The position numbers were made by a program, and so were the translations under genes. Positions 1 to 6,031 of a stretch of DNA of 6,031 bases are shown piece by piece. Every line of letters starts with the position of its first letter. The stretch's first letter is position 1. Source of the stretch: Lonsdalea britannica. Lineage in GTDB: Bacteria; Pseudomonadota; Gammaproteobacteria; Enterobacterales; Enterobacteriaceae. The stretch lies in NCBI RefSeq assembly GCF_946477055.1, contig NZ_CAMKXG010000219.1, forward strand, positions 1-6,031, written 5' to 3'. Below the pieces are notes generated by a model. The model saw only the letters and a list, made by a program, of their open reading frames with translations. It did not search any database and was not told the DNA's origin.

Positions 1-624
1 CCATACGAACTGCACCTGAATGGGGAGTTTCAGCAATTGGTGGTGCAATTTCCCCGACTGCATTTACAGCGTCGCTTAGGGCGGGTGGATGACCTGACCG
101 CGGTGAGCTTCGGCGGCTCGCATCCGCTGAGCGGGCTGACCGCGAGCTTTCTCGATGGCCTGTTTACTCTACCGGATGAATTGCCTAAACAGCACCAGCA
201 GCGGCTGATTGATCAGGCCATGGATCTGCTGGCGACGATTATCGCCGATCACCGCAGCCATTCGGCTCAGTCCACGACGGCCAACATGCTGTTTTTACAG
301 ATAAAAATGCTGATCAACGACAACCTGTCAGACCCGGAATTAAACCTCAAAGCGGTCGCCCAACGTTTTAAAATTACGCCTCGCTACCTCAGCATGTTGT
401 TTCAGCGGGAAGGGCAGACATTCGGCCGCTATCTGCTAACAGCGCGGTTAAACCGGTGTGCGGAAACCCTGCGCGACCGGGGCGCGGGGCACGGTTCGGT
501 CAGTGATATCGCCTACCGCTGGGGATTTAGCGATCCCGCGTATTTTTCGAGAGAGTTTAAGAAAATGTTCGGTGCAACGCCGAGTCACTTTGTCCGAGCG
601 CTGCCGACGACGGTCGGGCAGTGA
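1..624 (+). CDS. AraC/XylS-family transcriptional regulator, C-terminal part (5' end off the window)
   Basis: A DNA-binding transcription regulator, probably an activator, cut by the left edge. The frame is open from base 1, so the TTG at position 37 is not a credible start; 207 codons are visible before TGA. Visible residues 1 to about 85 resemble the end of the AraC_binding_2 (FeaR-like) sensor domain, including a Q-L-V-V-Q-F-P-R stretch followed by an R-R-L-G. The C-terminal AraC-type domain carries two helix-turn-helix units, about residues 115-137 (LKAVAQRFKITPRYLSMLF) and about 166-189 (SDIAYRWGFSDPAYFSREFK), then the usual G-A-T-P-S-H-F end. The family binds direct-repeat half-sites and responds to a small molecule. 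It converges on the operon at 745-5842, and control of that operon is inferred from proximity only. The domain call is firm; the ligand is unknown. Confidence 0.93.
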   Translation, partial: PYELHLNGEFQQLVVQFPRLHLQRRLGRVDDLTAVSFGGSHPLSGLTASFLDGLFTLPDELPKQHQQRLIDQAMDLLATIIADHRSHSAQSTTANMLFLQIKMLINDNLSDPELNLKAVAQRFKITPRYLSMLFQREGQTFGRYLLTARLNRCAETLRDRGAGHGSVSDIAYRWGFSDPAYFSREFKKMFGATPSHFVRALPTTVGQ

Positions 625-705
625 TGGAGTGACGAACAGATCCATCGCATCCATCACCACGGTCTTGAATATGCCTCTTCCTGTGTCAGCACCGCTAAAT
701 AACAC

Positions 706-731
706 GGGCCACATCATCCGTTCTATGGCCC
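706..731. terminator. weak candidate bidirectional hairpin between convergent genes
   Basis: The 120-base gap between the regulator stop (624) and the transporter stop (745) holds one GC-rich inverted repeat, GGGCCA (706-711) and TGGCCC (726-731), with a 14-base loop. No clean T-run follows on the + strand. On the - strand the next bases are GTGTTATTTAG, moderately T-rich. The position fits a shared terminator for convergent transcripts, but the long loop and poor U-tract make it weak. I see nothing else in the gap. Confidence 0.25.
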
Positions 732-744
732 CAGACAATCATCG

Positions 745-2013
745 TTAATGCGTCCACTCGCTGGCCACCACGGGCCGTGCTTTTTTCTCGTCACGAGGAA
801 AACAGATAGCCGCCCCCAGGCTGATGGCAGACACCGCAAACATGTAATACGCCGGGGCAGGCGCGCCCCAACCATGCGACAGCCAGGCCACGATGAACGG
901 CGAGAATCCGCCGAAGGTCATGGTCGCCAGATTGTAGCTGATGGATAGCGAGGTCACCCGGTTCTCGACGGGGAACAGCAATGTCAGCATGGTGGGCATA
1001 GTGGCAAATTGCGCGGCCAGACAGACCCCCAGCACCAGCTGCATAACCAGCATATGGCTGATTTGAGGCGAATGAATCACCCAGGTAAACAGCGGCAGCA
1101 CCATCACGAAGTAGCCGATAGTCGCGACCAGAAACACGCGCTTTCTTCCGATTTTGTCCGCCAGAATGCCGAACAGGGGAATGATGATCGCCATCAGGCT
1201 GACGATGCCGATTTGGATGGTGAGTACGCTGGTGATGGGCATGCCTAGCTGTTTACTGGCGAAGCTCGGCATATTGATCAACAACACGTAGAAGCCCACC
1301 GTCCCGCTGACGACCAGACAGAACCCGAGGATGATTTTTCTGACATCCAGCCGTTTTTTATCGCTTGGCAGAGTTTCCACAGATTGCTGCTGAATAAACT
1401 CGTCGGATTCAGAGAGGTTATTTCTGATCCAAAGCCCGACCGGACAAATAATCAGGCCGATGGCAAACGCAATTCGCCAGCCCCAGCTGTCCAGACTCTC
1501 TTTGAACACGTTGAAAATAATCATCGAGATAATCGAGGCCAGCACTACCGCCAGACACTGCCCGAATAACTGCCAGGAACCGTAAAACGTTTTCTTATTG
1601 TCGTCTGAGCCTTCCACCAGATAGGAGGTTGAGCTGGCATATTCGCCACCGGTCGCGAACCCCTGAATAAGACGCGCGATGACGATCAATATCGGGGCCG
1701 TAATACCAATCTGGTGATAGGACGGGGTCACAACAAAGATCGTGACCGCGATAAACATCAGCCAGATGATGAGCTGCAGCGCTTTTTTCCTGCCGTATTT
1801 ATCCGCATAAAAACCAATCACCAGTCCGCCAATCGGTCGGGTAAAAAAGCCCACGCCGAAGGTCGCTAACGAAATCAGCAGCGAACTGTATTCGTCATTG
1901 GCTGGAAAGAATTGTCTGGCGATCACCGCAGCGAAGAAGCCATAAATCAGAAAGTCATACCATTCGAGTATATTGCCGATGGTGCCTGCGATAATTTTTT
2001 TATGGCTGCTCAT
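745..2013 (-). CDS. MFS transporter, metabolite:H+ symporter (MHS) type
   Basis: An inner-membrane proton-coupled importer of 422 residues, the usual length for the MHS branch (ProP, ShiA, KgtP, CitA relatives), with about 12 hydrophobic segments. Family signatures: GNILEWYDFLIYGFF at residues 13-27; the R-P-I-G-G stretch (59-63) leading into motif A, GFYADKYGRKK (67-77); RLIQGFATGGEY (114-125); and the second-half motif A repeat, GILADKIGRKR (282-292). Known members carry organic acids, aromatic acids or compatible solutes, so a carboxylate is a reasonable guess, but the substrate is unresolved. It is the last gene of the four-gene operon, 29 bases after the amidase stop. Its DNA looks less GC-rich than the permease gene: three 60-base lines counted by eye give about 45-52% GC, against 52-73% in four permease lines. 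Confidence 0.93.
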   Translation of the reverse strand: MSSHKKIIAGTIGNILEWYDFLIYGFFAAVIARQFFPANDEYSSLLISLATFGVGFFTRPIGGLVIGFYADKYGRKKALQLIIWLMFIAVTIFVVTPSYHQIGITAPILIVIARLIQGFATGGEYASSTSYLVEGSDDNKKTFYGSWQLFGQCLAVVLASIISMIIFNVFKESLDSWGWRIAFAIGLIICPVGLWIRNNLSESDEFIQQQSVETLPSDKKRLDVRKIILGFCLVVSGTVGFYVLLINMPSFASKQLGMPITSVLTIQIGIVSLMAIIIPLFGILADKIGRKRVFLVATIGYFVMVLPLFTWVIHSPQISHMLVMQLVLGVCLAAQFATMPTMLTLLFPVENRVTSLSISYNLATMTFGGFSPFIVAWLSHGWGAPAPAYYMFAVSAISLGAAICFPRDEKKARPVVASEWTH

Positions 2014-2019
2014 TGTGAT

Positions 2020-2027
2020 CCCCCTCT
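2020..2027 (-). promoter_or_regulatory. ribosome binding site of the MHS transporter
   Basis: On the - strand AGAGGGGG lies 6 bases before the ATG. It is G-rich rather than a perfect AGGAGG, but well spaced, and it supports the start at 2013. Confidence 0.6.
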
Positions 2028-2042
2028 GGTGAATAAATGAAA

Positions 2043-3509
2043 TTAATCGTGAATCAAGTCGCTGTCGTTAATGGCTGGCGGTTTATGATTTGCGGTCCAT
2101 TGCGTGGCGGTTTCATAGGCCTGAGCCAGCCGCAGCACCGCCATATCGCGCTGAGGACGCCCGATGATTTGGATCCCGGTAGGCAGCCCTGATGAATTAA
2201 ATCCAGCCGGTACATTGACGATAGGACAGCCGGAAAGGCTCCCGAGGATGGTGACCTCCATCCAGCGGTGATAGGTGTCCATCGTCCGGCCTGACAGGGT
2301 GTCCGGCCAATGGCGGTGTTTGTCGAAGGGAAAGACCTGTGCGCTCGGTAGTATCAGGAAGTCCACCTCATCGAAAAGCGCGAGCAGTTTTCTGTAGAGC
2401 TGCGTTCTGACCGCCGACGCCTGCATGACTTGCATCGCGCTTAACGCCAGCCCGTTCTCTATTTCCCAAAGCGCTTCCGGCTTCAGGCGTGTCCGCTTCT
2501 CGGGGTCTGCGTAGAGGGGGAAAAGATTGTGCATCACGGCCGTGTGCCGCAGCGTACACCACGCGTTCCAGACCGAGTCAAAATCCATATCAATCACGAC
2601 GTTGCTCACGTCGCAGCCGAGCGAAGAAAACGTGCTCAGCGCGGTTTCACACAGGGGCAATACGCCATCTTCGAAGGGGAGGTGGCCCTGAAGATCCCCC
2701 AGCCAGCCGATCCGCAGACCGGTGCAGTCGCTCTCCAGTGAGGCGGTAAACTGTTCGGCATCGACGTTCAGCGACAGCGGCGCGCGATCGTCCCGACCGG
2801 CCTGCGTGGCCAACAGAAGGGCTACGTCTTTCACGCAGCGCCCCATCGGGCCTTCATACGCCATCTGGTTAATAAACAGTTCGTTGCTTTCCGTCAAAGG
2901 AACGCAGCCCTGCGAGGGGCGGAAGCCAATGACGTTATTGAAGGCGGCGGGATTACGTAACGAGCCCATCATGTCGCTGCCGTCTGCCACCGGCAGCAGG
3001 TACATCGCCAGTGCCGCCGCCGCGCCGCCGCTGCTGCCTCCTGCGGTCAACGCCGGGTGATAGGCATTGCCCGTCGCGCCAAACACCGAATTATAGGTCT
3101 GGGAGCCCAGCCCAAATTCCGGCGTATTGGTTTTGCCGATTACGATGGCGCCCGCCTGCTTCATTCTTTCTACGATCAGGGCATCTTTCTCGGGAACGTC
3201 CTCTGCGAAAATCCGCGATCCCCGGGTAGTGGGAATCCCTTGCGTAAGCGCCAGATCTTTCACCGCCAAAGGGAATCCATGCATCCAGCCCTGATAGTCG
3301 CCTTTCGCCAAGGCGAGGTCTTTATCTTCCGCTTCTTTGAGCAGCTGCGATCTCTCCCGCAGGCTGACAATGGCATTAATCTGCGGATTAAACGCTTCGA
3401 TGTGGTCGAGATAGATCGCCATCACTTCCCGACAGGAGATGTCTTTATTCCTGATTAACGCGGAAAGTTGATGCGCGTTGAGCAGAACGAGACGTGAGTT
3501 ATCAGACAT
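2043..3509 (-). CDS. amidase-signature (AS) family amide hydrolase
   Basis: A probably cytosolic hydrolase of 488 residues, typical length for the amidase-signature family, which cleaves amides to a carboxylic acid plus ammonia or an amine. The Ser-cisSer-Lys triad can be placed: Lys84 in L-A-V-K-D, Ser159 in AGGSSGGAAAALA, and nucleophile Ser183 in DGSDMMGSLRNPA. The spacings of 75 and 24 residues match those I recall for fatty acid amide hydrolase. The C-terminal signature is VNVPAGF then GLPTGIQIIG (441-450). The nucleophile loop has Met181 where most members have Gly. There is no signal peptide. No gatB or gatC lies nearby, so tRNA amidotransferase subunit A is unlikely. Relatives include indoleacetamide, mandelamide and 6-aminohexanoate cyclic-dimer hydrolases; substrate not determinable. 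It starts 11 bases after the permease stop, suggesting the permease delivers its substrate. Confidence 0.95.
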   Translation of the reverse strand: MSDNSRLVLLNAHQLSALIRNKDISCREVMAIYLDHIEAFNPQINAIVSLRERSQLLKEAEDKDLALAKGDYQGWMHGFPLAVKDLALTQGIPTTRGSRIFAEDVPEKDALIVERMKQAGAIVIGKTNTPEFGLGSQTYNSVFGATGNAYHPALTAGGSSGGAAAALAMYLLPVADGSDMMGSLRNPAAFNNVIGFRPSQGCVPLTESNELFINQMAYEGPMGRCVKDVALLLATQAGRDDRAPLSLNVDAEQFTASLESDCTGLRIGWLGDLQGHLPFEDGVLPLCETALSTFSSLGCDVSNVVIDMDFDSVWNAWCTLRHTAVMHNLFPLYADPEKRTRLKPEALWEIENGLALSAMQVMQASAVRTQLYRKLLALFDEVDFLILPSAQVFPFDKHRHWPDTLSGRTMDTYHRWMEVTILGSLSGCPIVNVPAGFNSSGLPTGIQIIGRPQRDMAVLRLAQAYETATQWTANHKPPAINDSDLIHD

Positions 3510-3516
3510 GATCCGG

Positions 3517-3522
3517 TCCTCT
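3517..3522 (-). promoter_or_regulatory. amidase ribosome binding site overlapping the permease stop codon
   Basis: On the - strand AGAGGA sits 7 bases before the amidase ATG. Its first two bases are the last two of the permease TAG stop, so translation of the two genes may be coupled. It fixes the amidase start at 3509. Confidence 0.7.
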
Positions 3523-5053
3523 ATTTTTCGTCATTCAAAACGATGCGGCCAATCACCTGGAATTTCTTATTATCAAAAAACTTAAACCAGGTGGCGATGG
3601 CGGCACCGACGACAAAGCTGGCTAGCACAATCCACGGAATCGCTTTATAGAACAGCGTATTGGCTGCCGTACCGGCCGCGAAATCCATATTGGCGAACAG
3701 CAGATAGACGACGTAAAGCATGCCAATCCCGCCCAGTAACGGCGCCAGAAAGGTTTTAAACCAGTGGCTGTTCTTACGGTTTTCCGCATGCGCGTGGAAG
3801 TAGAAGATGACGGCGAAGGCGCACAACGCCTGAACGATCATGATCCCCATCGTGCCGAGTATCGCCAGCAGCGTGTAGATATCCGCGTAGGGATCTTTCC
3901 CCGCGATGAGGAACAGGAGAACGATGGCGCTGGCGATCAGCGTTTGCACGGTTGAAGCGACGTGAGGCGAGCCATGTTTGGGGTGGGTCAGGCCCAGCGT
4001 GTTGCCTGAGCGTGGGAACAGGTTCTCCCGGCCCAGTGCATAGAGGTAGCGCGCCGCGCAGTTGTGGAAGGCCATCCCGCAGGCGAAGGAGCCGGTGATC
4101 ACCAGAATTTTGAACACGGAAACCGCCCACTCGCCCAGGTATTGGCGCGCCGGGCCATAGAAAATTTCAGCCGCTTGATTCGGGTCTTGCGCCAGCGCGA
4201 TGGCTTTCTCCGGGCCTGTCCCGGCAATCGCCATCCAGGAAATAAACACATAGAACAGGCCGATGCCAATCACGGCCAGCAGTGTCGCCAGCGGAATGAT
4301 TTTCTTCGGATTCCGCGACTCCTCGCCATACATGGCGGAGGATTCAAACCCGACCCAGGACCAGAAGGCGAAGAACAGGCCGATACCGGCGTTCGCCCCC
4401 GAGACGCCCAGCGCGGGCGTAAACGCCTTCAACGGGTTGATCGACTCGGGAACAAAGCCCTGCGGCCCGCCGCCGTGGAACAGCACCGCGCCCGCCACGA
4501 CGGTAAGGATGATAATTTCCAGCACCAGACAGACGCCCAGCACTTTCGATGTGAGCGATATATCGAAGTAGCTGAGAACGCCGTTCGCCACCAGCATGCC
4601 CAGCGCGAAGACGATCCAGTGCACCTGTATCCCGGACAGCCCGTGGACCAAGTCTTCGCAGAAGAACGCGAAAATGCCGACCAGCGCCGCTTCAAACACG
4701 ATGTAGGTGAGCGTCACCGCTACCCCGGCGGCCATACCGATGACGCGTCCCAGCCCGTGAGAAATGAAGCCATAAAACGCGCCGGTGGCCGTGATGTACT
4801 TCGCCATCTGCGCGTAACCGACGGCGAACAGCGCCAGAATGATCGTCGCGACCAGAAATCCCGCGGGCGCGTACTGCCCGTTACCGCTGCCCACCGCGAT
4901 GGGGACATTTCCCAGCATCGCCGTGATGGGCGCGGCAGTGGCGACGGTCATAAACAAGACGCCGGTCAGTCCGACGGCGTTGGGGCGCAGGCGCTGGATC
5001 GGCGGAGCGCCCGCGTCATTCCCGGCCAGGTGAGTCATTATTTGATTACGCAT
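3521..5053 (-). CDS. APC-superfamily amino acid/amine permease
   Basis: An inner-membrane secondary transporter of 510 residues, a usual size for the amino acid-polyamine-organocation superfamily, with about 12 hydrophobic segments. After a polar N-terminus (1-25), residues 27-50 form the first, broken helix containing TVATAAPITAMLGNVP, the region that binds the substrate backbone in this superfamily. The segment after helix 6 reads FWSWVGFESSAMYGEESRNP (230-249), then K-K-I-I-P, the classic APC signature (F-x-G-F-E, then E-E-x-x-N-P). Likely cargo is an amino acid, amine or derivative; the exact substrate is unknown. The ATG at 5053 is chosen because GGAG (5064-5067) precedes it by 10 bases; the next in-frame Met (residue 6) has no Shine-Dalgarno. 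It begins 15 bases after the SDR stop. Its GC content appears high (see the transporter entry). Confidence 0.94.
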   Translation of the reverse strand: MRNQIMTHLAGNDAGAPPIQRLRPNAVGLTGVLFMTVATAAPITAMLGNVPIAVGSGNGQYAPAGFLVATIILALFAVGYAQMAKYITATGAFYGFISHGLGRVIGMAAGVAVTLTYIVFEAALVGIFAFFCEDLVHGLSGIQVHWIVFALGMLVANGVLSYFDISLTSKVLGVCLVLEIIILTVVAGAVLFHGGGPQGFVPESINPLKAFTPALGVSGANAGIGLFFAFWSWVGFESSAMYGEESRNPKKIIPLATLLAVIGIGLFYVFISWMAIAGTGPEKAIALAQDPNQAAEIFYGPARQYLGEWAVSVFKILVITGSFACGMAFHNCAARYLYALGRENLFPRSGNTLGLTHPKHGSPHVASTVQTLIASAIVLLFLIAGKDPYADIYTLLAILGTMGIMIVQALCAFAVIFYFHAHAENRKNSHWFKTFLAPLLGGIGMLYVVYLLFANMDFAAGTAANTLFYKAIPWIVLASFVVGAAIATWFKFFDNKKFQVIGRIVLNDEK

Positions 5054-5068
5054 GCGATTACCACTCCG

Positions 5069-5842
5069 TCAGGAAATGCAGGATAAGGATTCGGGAAGAA
5101 TCTGGCCGCCATCCACAATCAGCGTTTGCCCGGTGATATATCCGGACGCCTGAGAGGCAAAAAACAGCGCGGCGGCGGCAATGTCGTCAACGCTGCCGAG
5201 GCGATTCAGGGGAACGGACTTCGCCATCGCGGCGATATAGTCATCCCCCATGTCGGCCAACCCTTCCGTCACGATGTTGCCGGGAAGGATGGCATTGATG
5301 GTCACGCGATCTTTCGCCAGCTCTAACGCGGCAGTGCGCATGAAACCCAGCTGGGACGCCTTGCTTGAGGCATAGTGCGCCCATCCCGGATAACCAGTGA
5401 CGGGGCCGGTGATGGAGGAGGTCAAAATAATGCGCCCGTGTTCGGCGGTCTTGAGCCACGGCATGGCGGCCTGCACGCACAGAAAAGAGCCTTTACTGTT
5501 CACCGCATGCACTTCATCCCACTGCGCTTCCGTCATTTCGCTGAGCGGCGCGGAAGGGAAAATCCCCGCGTTGCAACACAGCACATCCAACCCGCCAAAG
5601 TGCTCAGCGCACTGGGCGACGGTCGCTTTCACCTGTTGGGAGACGCTCACATCACAAATGTAGCCCGTCAGGTTCACGCCAGTGGCGCTGGCGTGCTGGA
5701 GGGCGGACTCCAGCTTGGCTGCATTTCTTGCGGTGATCGCCACATGGGCCCCCTGACGAGCAAAATTCAGCGCCAGCCCCAGCCCAATGCCGCTGCTGCC
5801 ACCGGTAATCAGTACGTTCTTGCCGCGTATATCGTCGAACAT
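5069..5842 (-). CDS. short-chain dehydrogenase/reductase (SDR), FabG/UcpA-like
   Basis: A cytosolic NAD(P)-dependent oxidoreductase of 257 residues, the standard length for classical SDRs. The Rossmann glycine motif is TGGSSGIG (13-20), followed by ARN at 38-40. CDV is at 63-65. The usual NNAG is here CNAG (90-93). The active site reads Asn115 (VNSKG), Ser143 (ILTSSITG), Tyr157 and Lys161 (YASSK). PGNIVTEG lies at 187-194 and the C-terminus has GYITGQTLIVDGGQILPES. It resembles proteins usually labelled 3-oxoacyl-ACP reductase or UcpA-like, but position in a transport/amidase operon argues for a catabolic alcohol or ketone substrate rather than fatty acid synthesis. The start at 5842 is preferred over an upstream in-frame GTG at 5950, because AAGGAG precedes it by 6 bases and the fold begins right after it. 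It is the first gene of the operon. Confidence 0.95.
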   Translation of the reverse strand: MFDDIRGKNVLITGGSSGIGLGLALNFARQGAHVAITARNAAKLESALQHASATGVNLTGYICDVSVSQQVKATVAQCAEHFGGLDVLCCNAGIFPSAPLSEMTEAQWDEVHAVNSKGSFLCVQAAMPWLKTAEHGRIILTSSITGPVTGYPGWAHYASSKASQLGFMRTAALELAKDRVTINAILPGNIVTEGLADMGDDYIAAMAKSVPLNRLGSVDDIAAAALFFASQASGYITGQTLIVDGGQILPESLSCIS

Positions 5843-5848
5843 GTGGGT

Positions 5849-5854
5849 CTCCTT
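5849..5854 (-). promoter_or_regulatory. ribosome binding site that decides the SDR start
   Basis: A strong AAGGAG on the - strand, 6 bases before the ATG at 5842. It rules in the 257-residue product over a 293-residue reading from a GTG at 5950, which would overlap the inverted-repeat region and add a tail unrelated to the SDR fold. Confidence 0.85.
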
Positions 5855-5928
5855 GCTAACGTCAGGCAGGGCTGTGTGTGAATCATCGCTCCGCCGCTTT
5901 TCACGGATGACGCGGGGAAACGATTGCC

Positions 5929-5936
5929 AATGTCGA
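5929..5936 (+). promoter_or_regulatory. additional operator-like half-site
   Basis: AATGTCGA matches the left arm of the inverted repeat (AATGTTGA) at 7 of 8 bases, in the same orientation and 25 bases away. It would lie at the predicted transcription start, so it could be an auxiliary site. One 8-base near-match could be chance. Confidence 0.25.
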
Positions 5937-5939
5937 TAA

Positions 5940-5969
5940 AGAATAATCACGTAAATGTTGAATGATCAA
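5940..5969 (-). promoter_or_regulatory. candidate sigma70 promoter of the operon
   Basis: On the - strand a -35-like TTGATC (5969-5964) is followed after 18 bases by a -10-like TATTCT (5945-5940), 4 of 6 matches each. Transcription would start near 5933, giving a leader of about 90 bases before the SDR ATG. The -35 box lies inside the inverted repeat at 5954-5973, as expected for a repressor operator. Both boxes are weak, consistent with a regulated or activator-dependent promoter. Confidence 0.35.
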
Positions 5970-5973
5970 CATT
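5954..5973. repeat. perfect inverted repeat, probable regulator operator
   Basis: AATGTTGA (5954-5961) and TCAACATT (5966-5973) are exact reverse complements separated by ATGA, giving a 20-base dyad. It is AT-rich, lies about 110 bases upstream of the first operon gene, overlaps the candidate -35 box and is not followed by a T-run, so it reads as a protein-binding site rather than a terminator. The binding protein is unknown. Confidence 0.6.
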
Positions 5974-5990
5974 ATTTGGTGGGTTTTCGC

Positions 5991-5999
5991 AATGTTTGA
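5991..5999 (+). promoter_or_regulatory. additional operator-like half-site with one inserted base
   Basis: AATGTTTGA equals the arm AATGTTGA with one extra T, in the same orientation, 37 bases beyond the left arm. It also contains the ATG of the possible divergent gene, so either reading may explain it. Confidence 0.2.
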
Positions 6000-6031
6000 T
6001 TTGCGACTTTATGGTGAGCTGTTTTGGTGCG
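5992..6031 (+). CDS. possible start of a divergent gene, cut by the right edge (very tentative)
   Basis: An ATG at 5992 opens 13 codons without a stop to the window end (MFDLRLYGELFWC), with a G-rich GGTGGG 8 bases upstream. It would be divergent from the operon, with the inverted repeat between them, a common arrangement for a regulator and its targets. Thirteen codons cannot show a family, so this is a flag only. A second ATG at 6011 in another frame is also open to the edge. Confidence 0.2.
   Translation, partial: MFDLRLYGELFWC

Noticed and set aside
37..39. TTG at 37 as the regulator start
   Set aside because: The same frame is open to base 1 with family-like residues (PYELHLNGEFQQ) before it, so the gene simply begins outside the window.
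458..748. Overlapping 96-codon frames on both strands at the end of the regulator gene (448-738 - and 458-748 +)
   Set aside because: They overlap the conserved AraC helix-turn-helix coding region out of frame and have low-complexity, Arg-rich translations.
3057..3458. + strand 133-codon frame opposite the amidase, and similar frames at 2722-3060 and 5375-5881
   Set aside because: All are antisense to genes with clear family motifs and show no recognisable domain of their own.
2043..3509. Amidase as GatA of the tRNA amidotransferase
   Set aside because: No gatB or gatC is adjacent, and the setting is a transport/oxidoreductase operon; GatA in bacteria normally sits with or functions with those partners.
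4064..5086. Long 340-codon + strand reading frame opposite the permease
   Set aside because: Its translation is rich in R, D, Q, H and G with no domain, typical of the antisense shadow of a GC-rich membrane protein gene; the - strand permease accounts for the region.
5921..5940. Sigma54-type promoter suggested by TTGGCA on the - strand
   Set aside because: The required GC at the -12 element does not occur at the correct spacing from the GG.
5843..5950. N-terminal extension of the SDR from a GTG at 5950, giving a 293-residue product
   Set aside because: The added 36 residues do not resemble any SDR N-terminus, no good Shine-Dalgarno precedes the GTG, and a strong AAGGAG supports the ATG at 5842.

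Overview
The window looks like a piece of a gammaproteobacterial chromosome, most plausibly Enterobacterales. The reasons are the tight gene packing, mid-range base composition, Shine-Dalgarno-led ATG starts and protein styles. I cannot place it at genus level from sequence alone. I see no insertion sequence, tRNA, rRNA, CRISPR array or phage gene.

Layout, left to right. Positions 1-624 (+) hold the C-terminal part of an AraC/XylS-type regulator whose N-terminus lies off the left edge. Positions 625-744 are a short convergent gap with only a weak hairpin. From 5842 down to 745 (-) four genes are packed head to tail with gaps of 15, 11 and 29 bases. In transcription order they are a short-chain dehydrogenase/reductase (SDR), an APC-superfamily amino acid/amine permease, an amidase-signature hydrolase and a metabolite:H+ symporter (MHS) type MFS transporter. 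They almost certainly form one operon. Positions 5843-6031 are its leader and promoter region, with a perfect 8-4-8 inverted repeat and related half-sites. An unverified start of a divergent gene may lie at the right edge.

How the genes may work together (inference): one or both transporters import an amide- or amine-containing nutrient, the amidase cleaves the amide bond, and the SDR oxidises or reduces a hydroxyl/carbonyl group of the substrate or a product. The second transporter may take up, or exchange, the carboxylic acid product or a related organic acid. The AraC-type protein, or a regulator beyond the right edge, could control the operon. The substrate cannot be read from the sequence. 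Each family is well known; the possibly undescribed part is the specific module and its operator.
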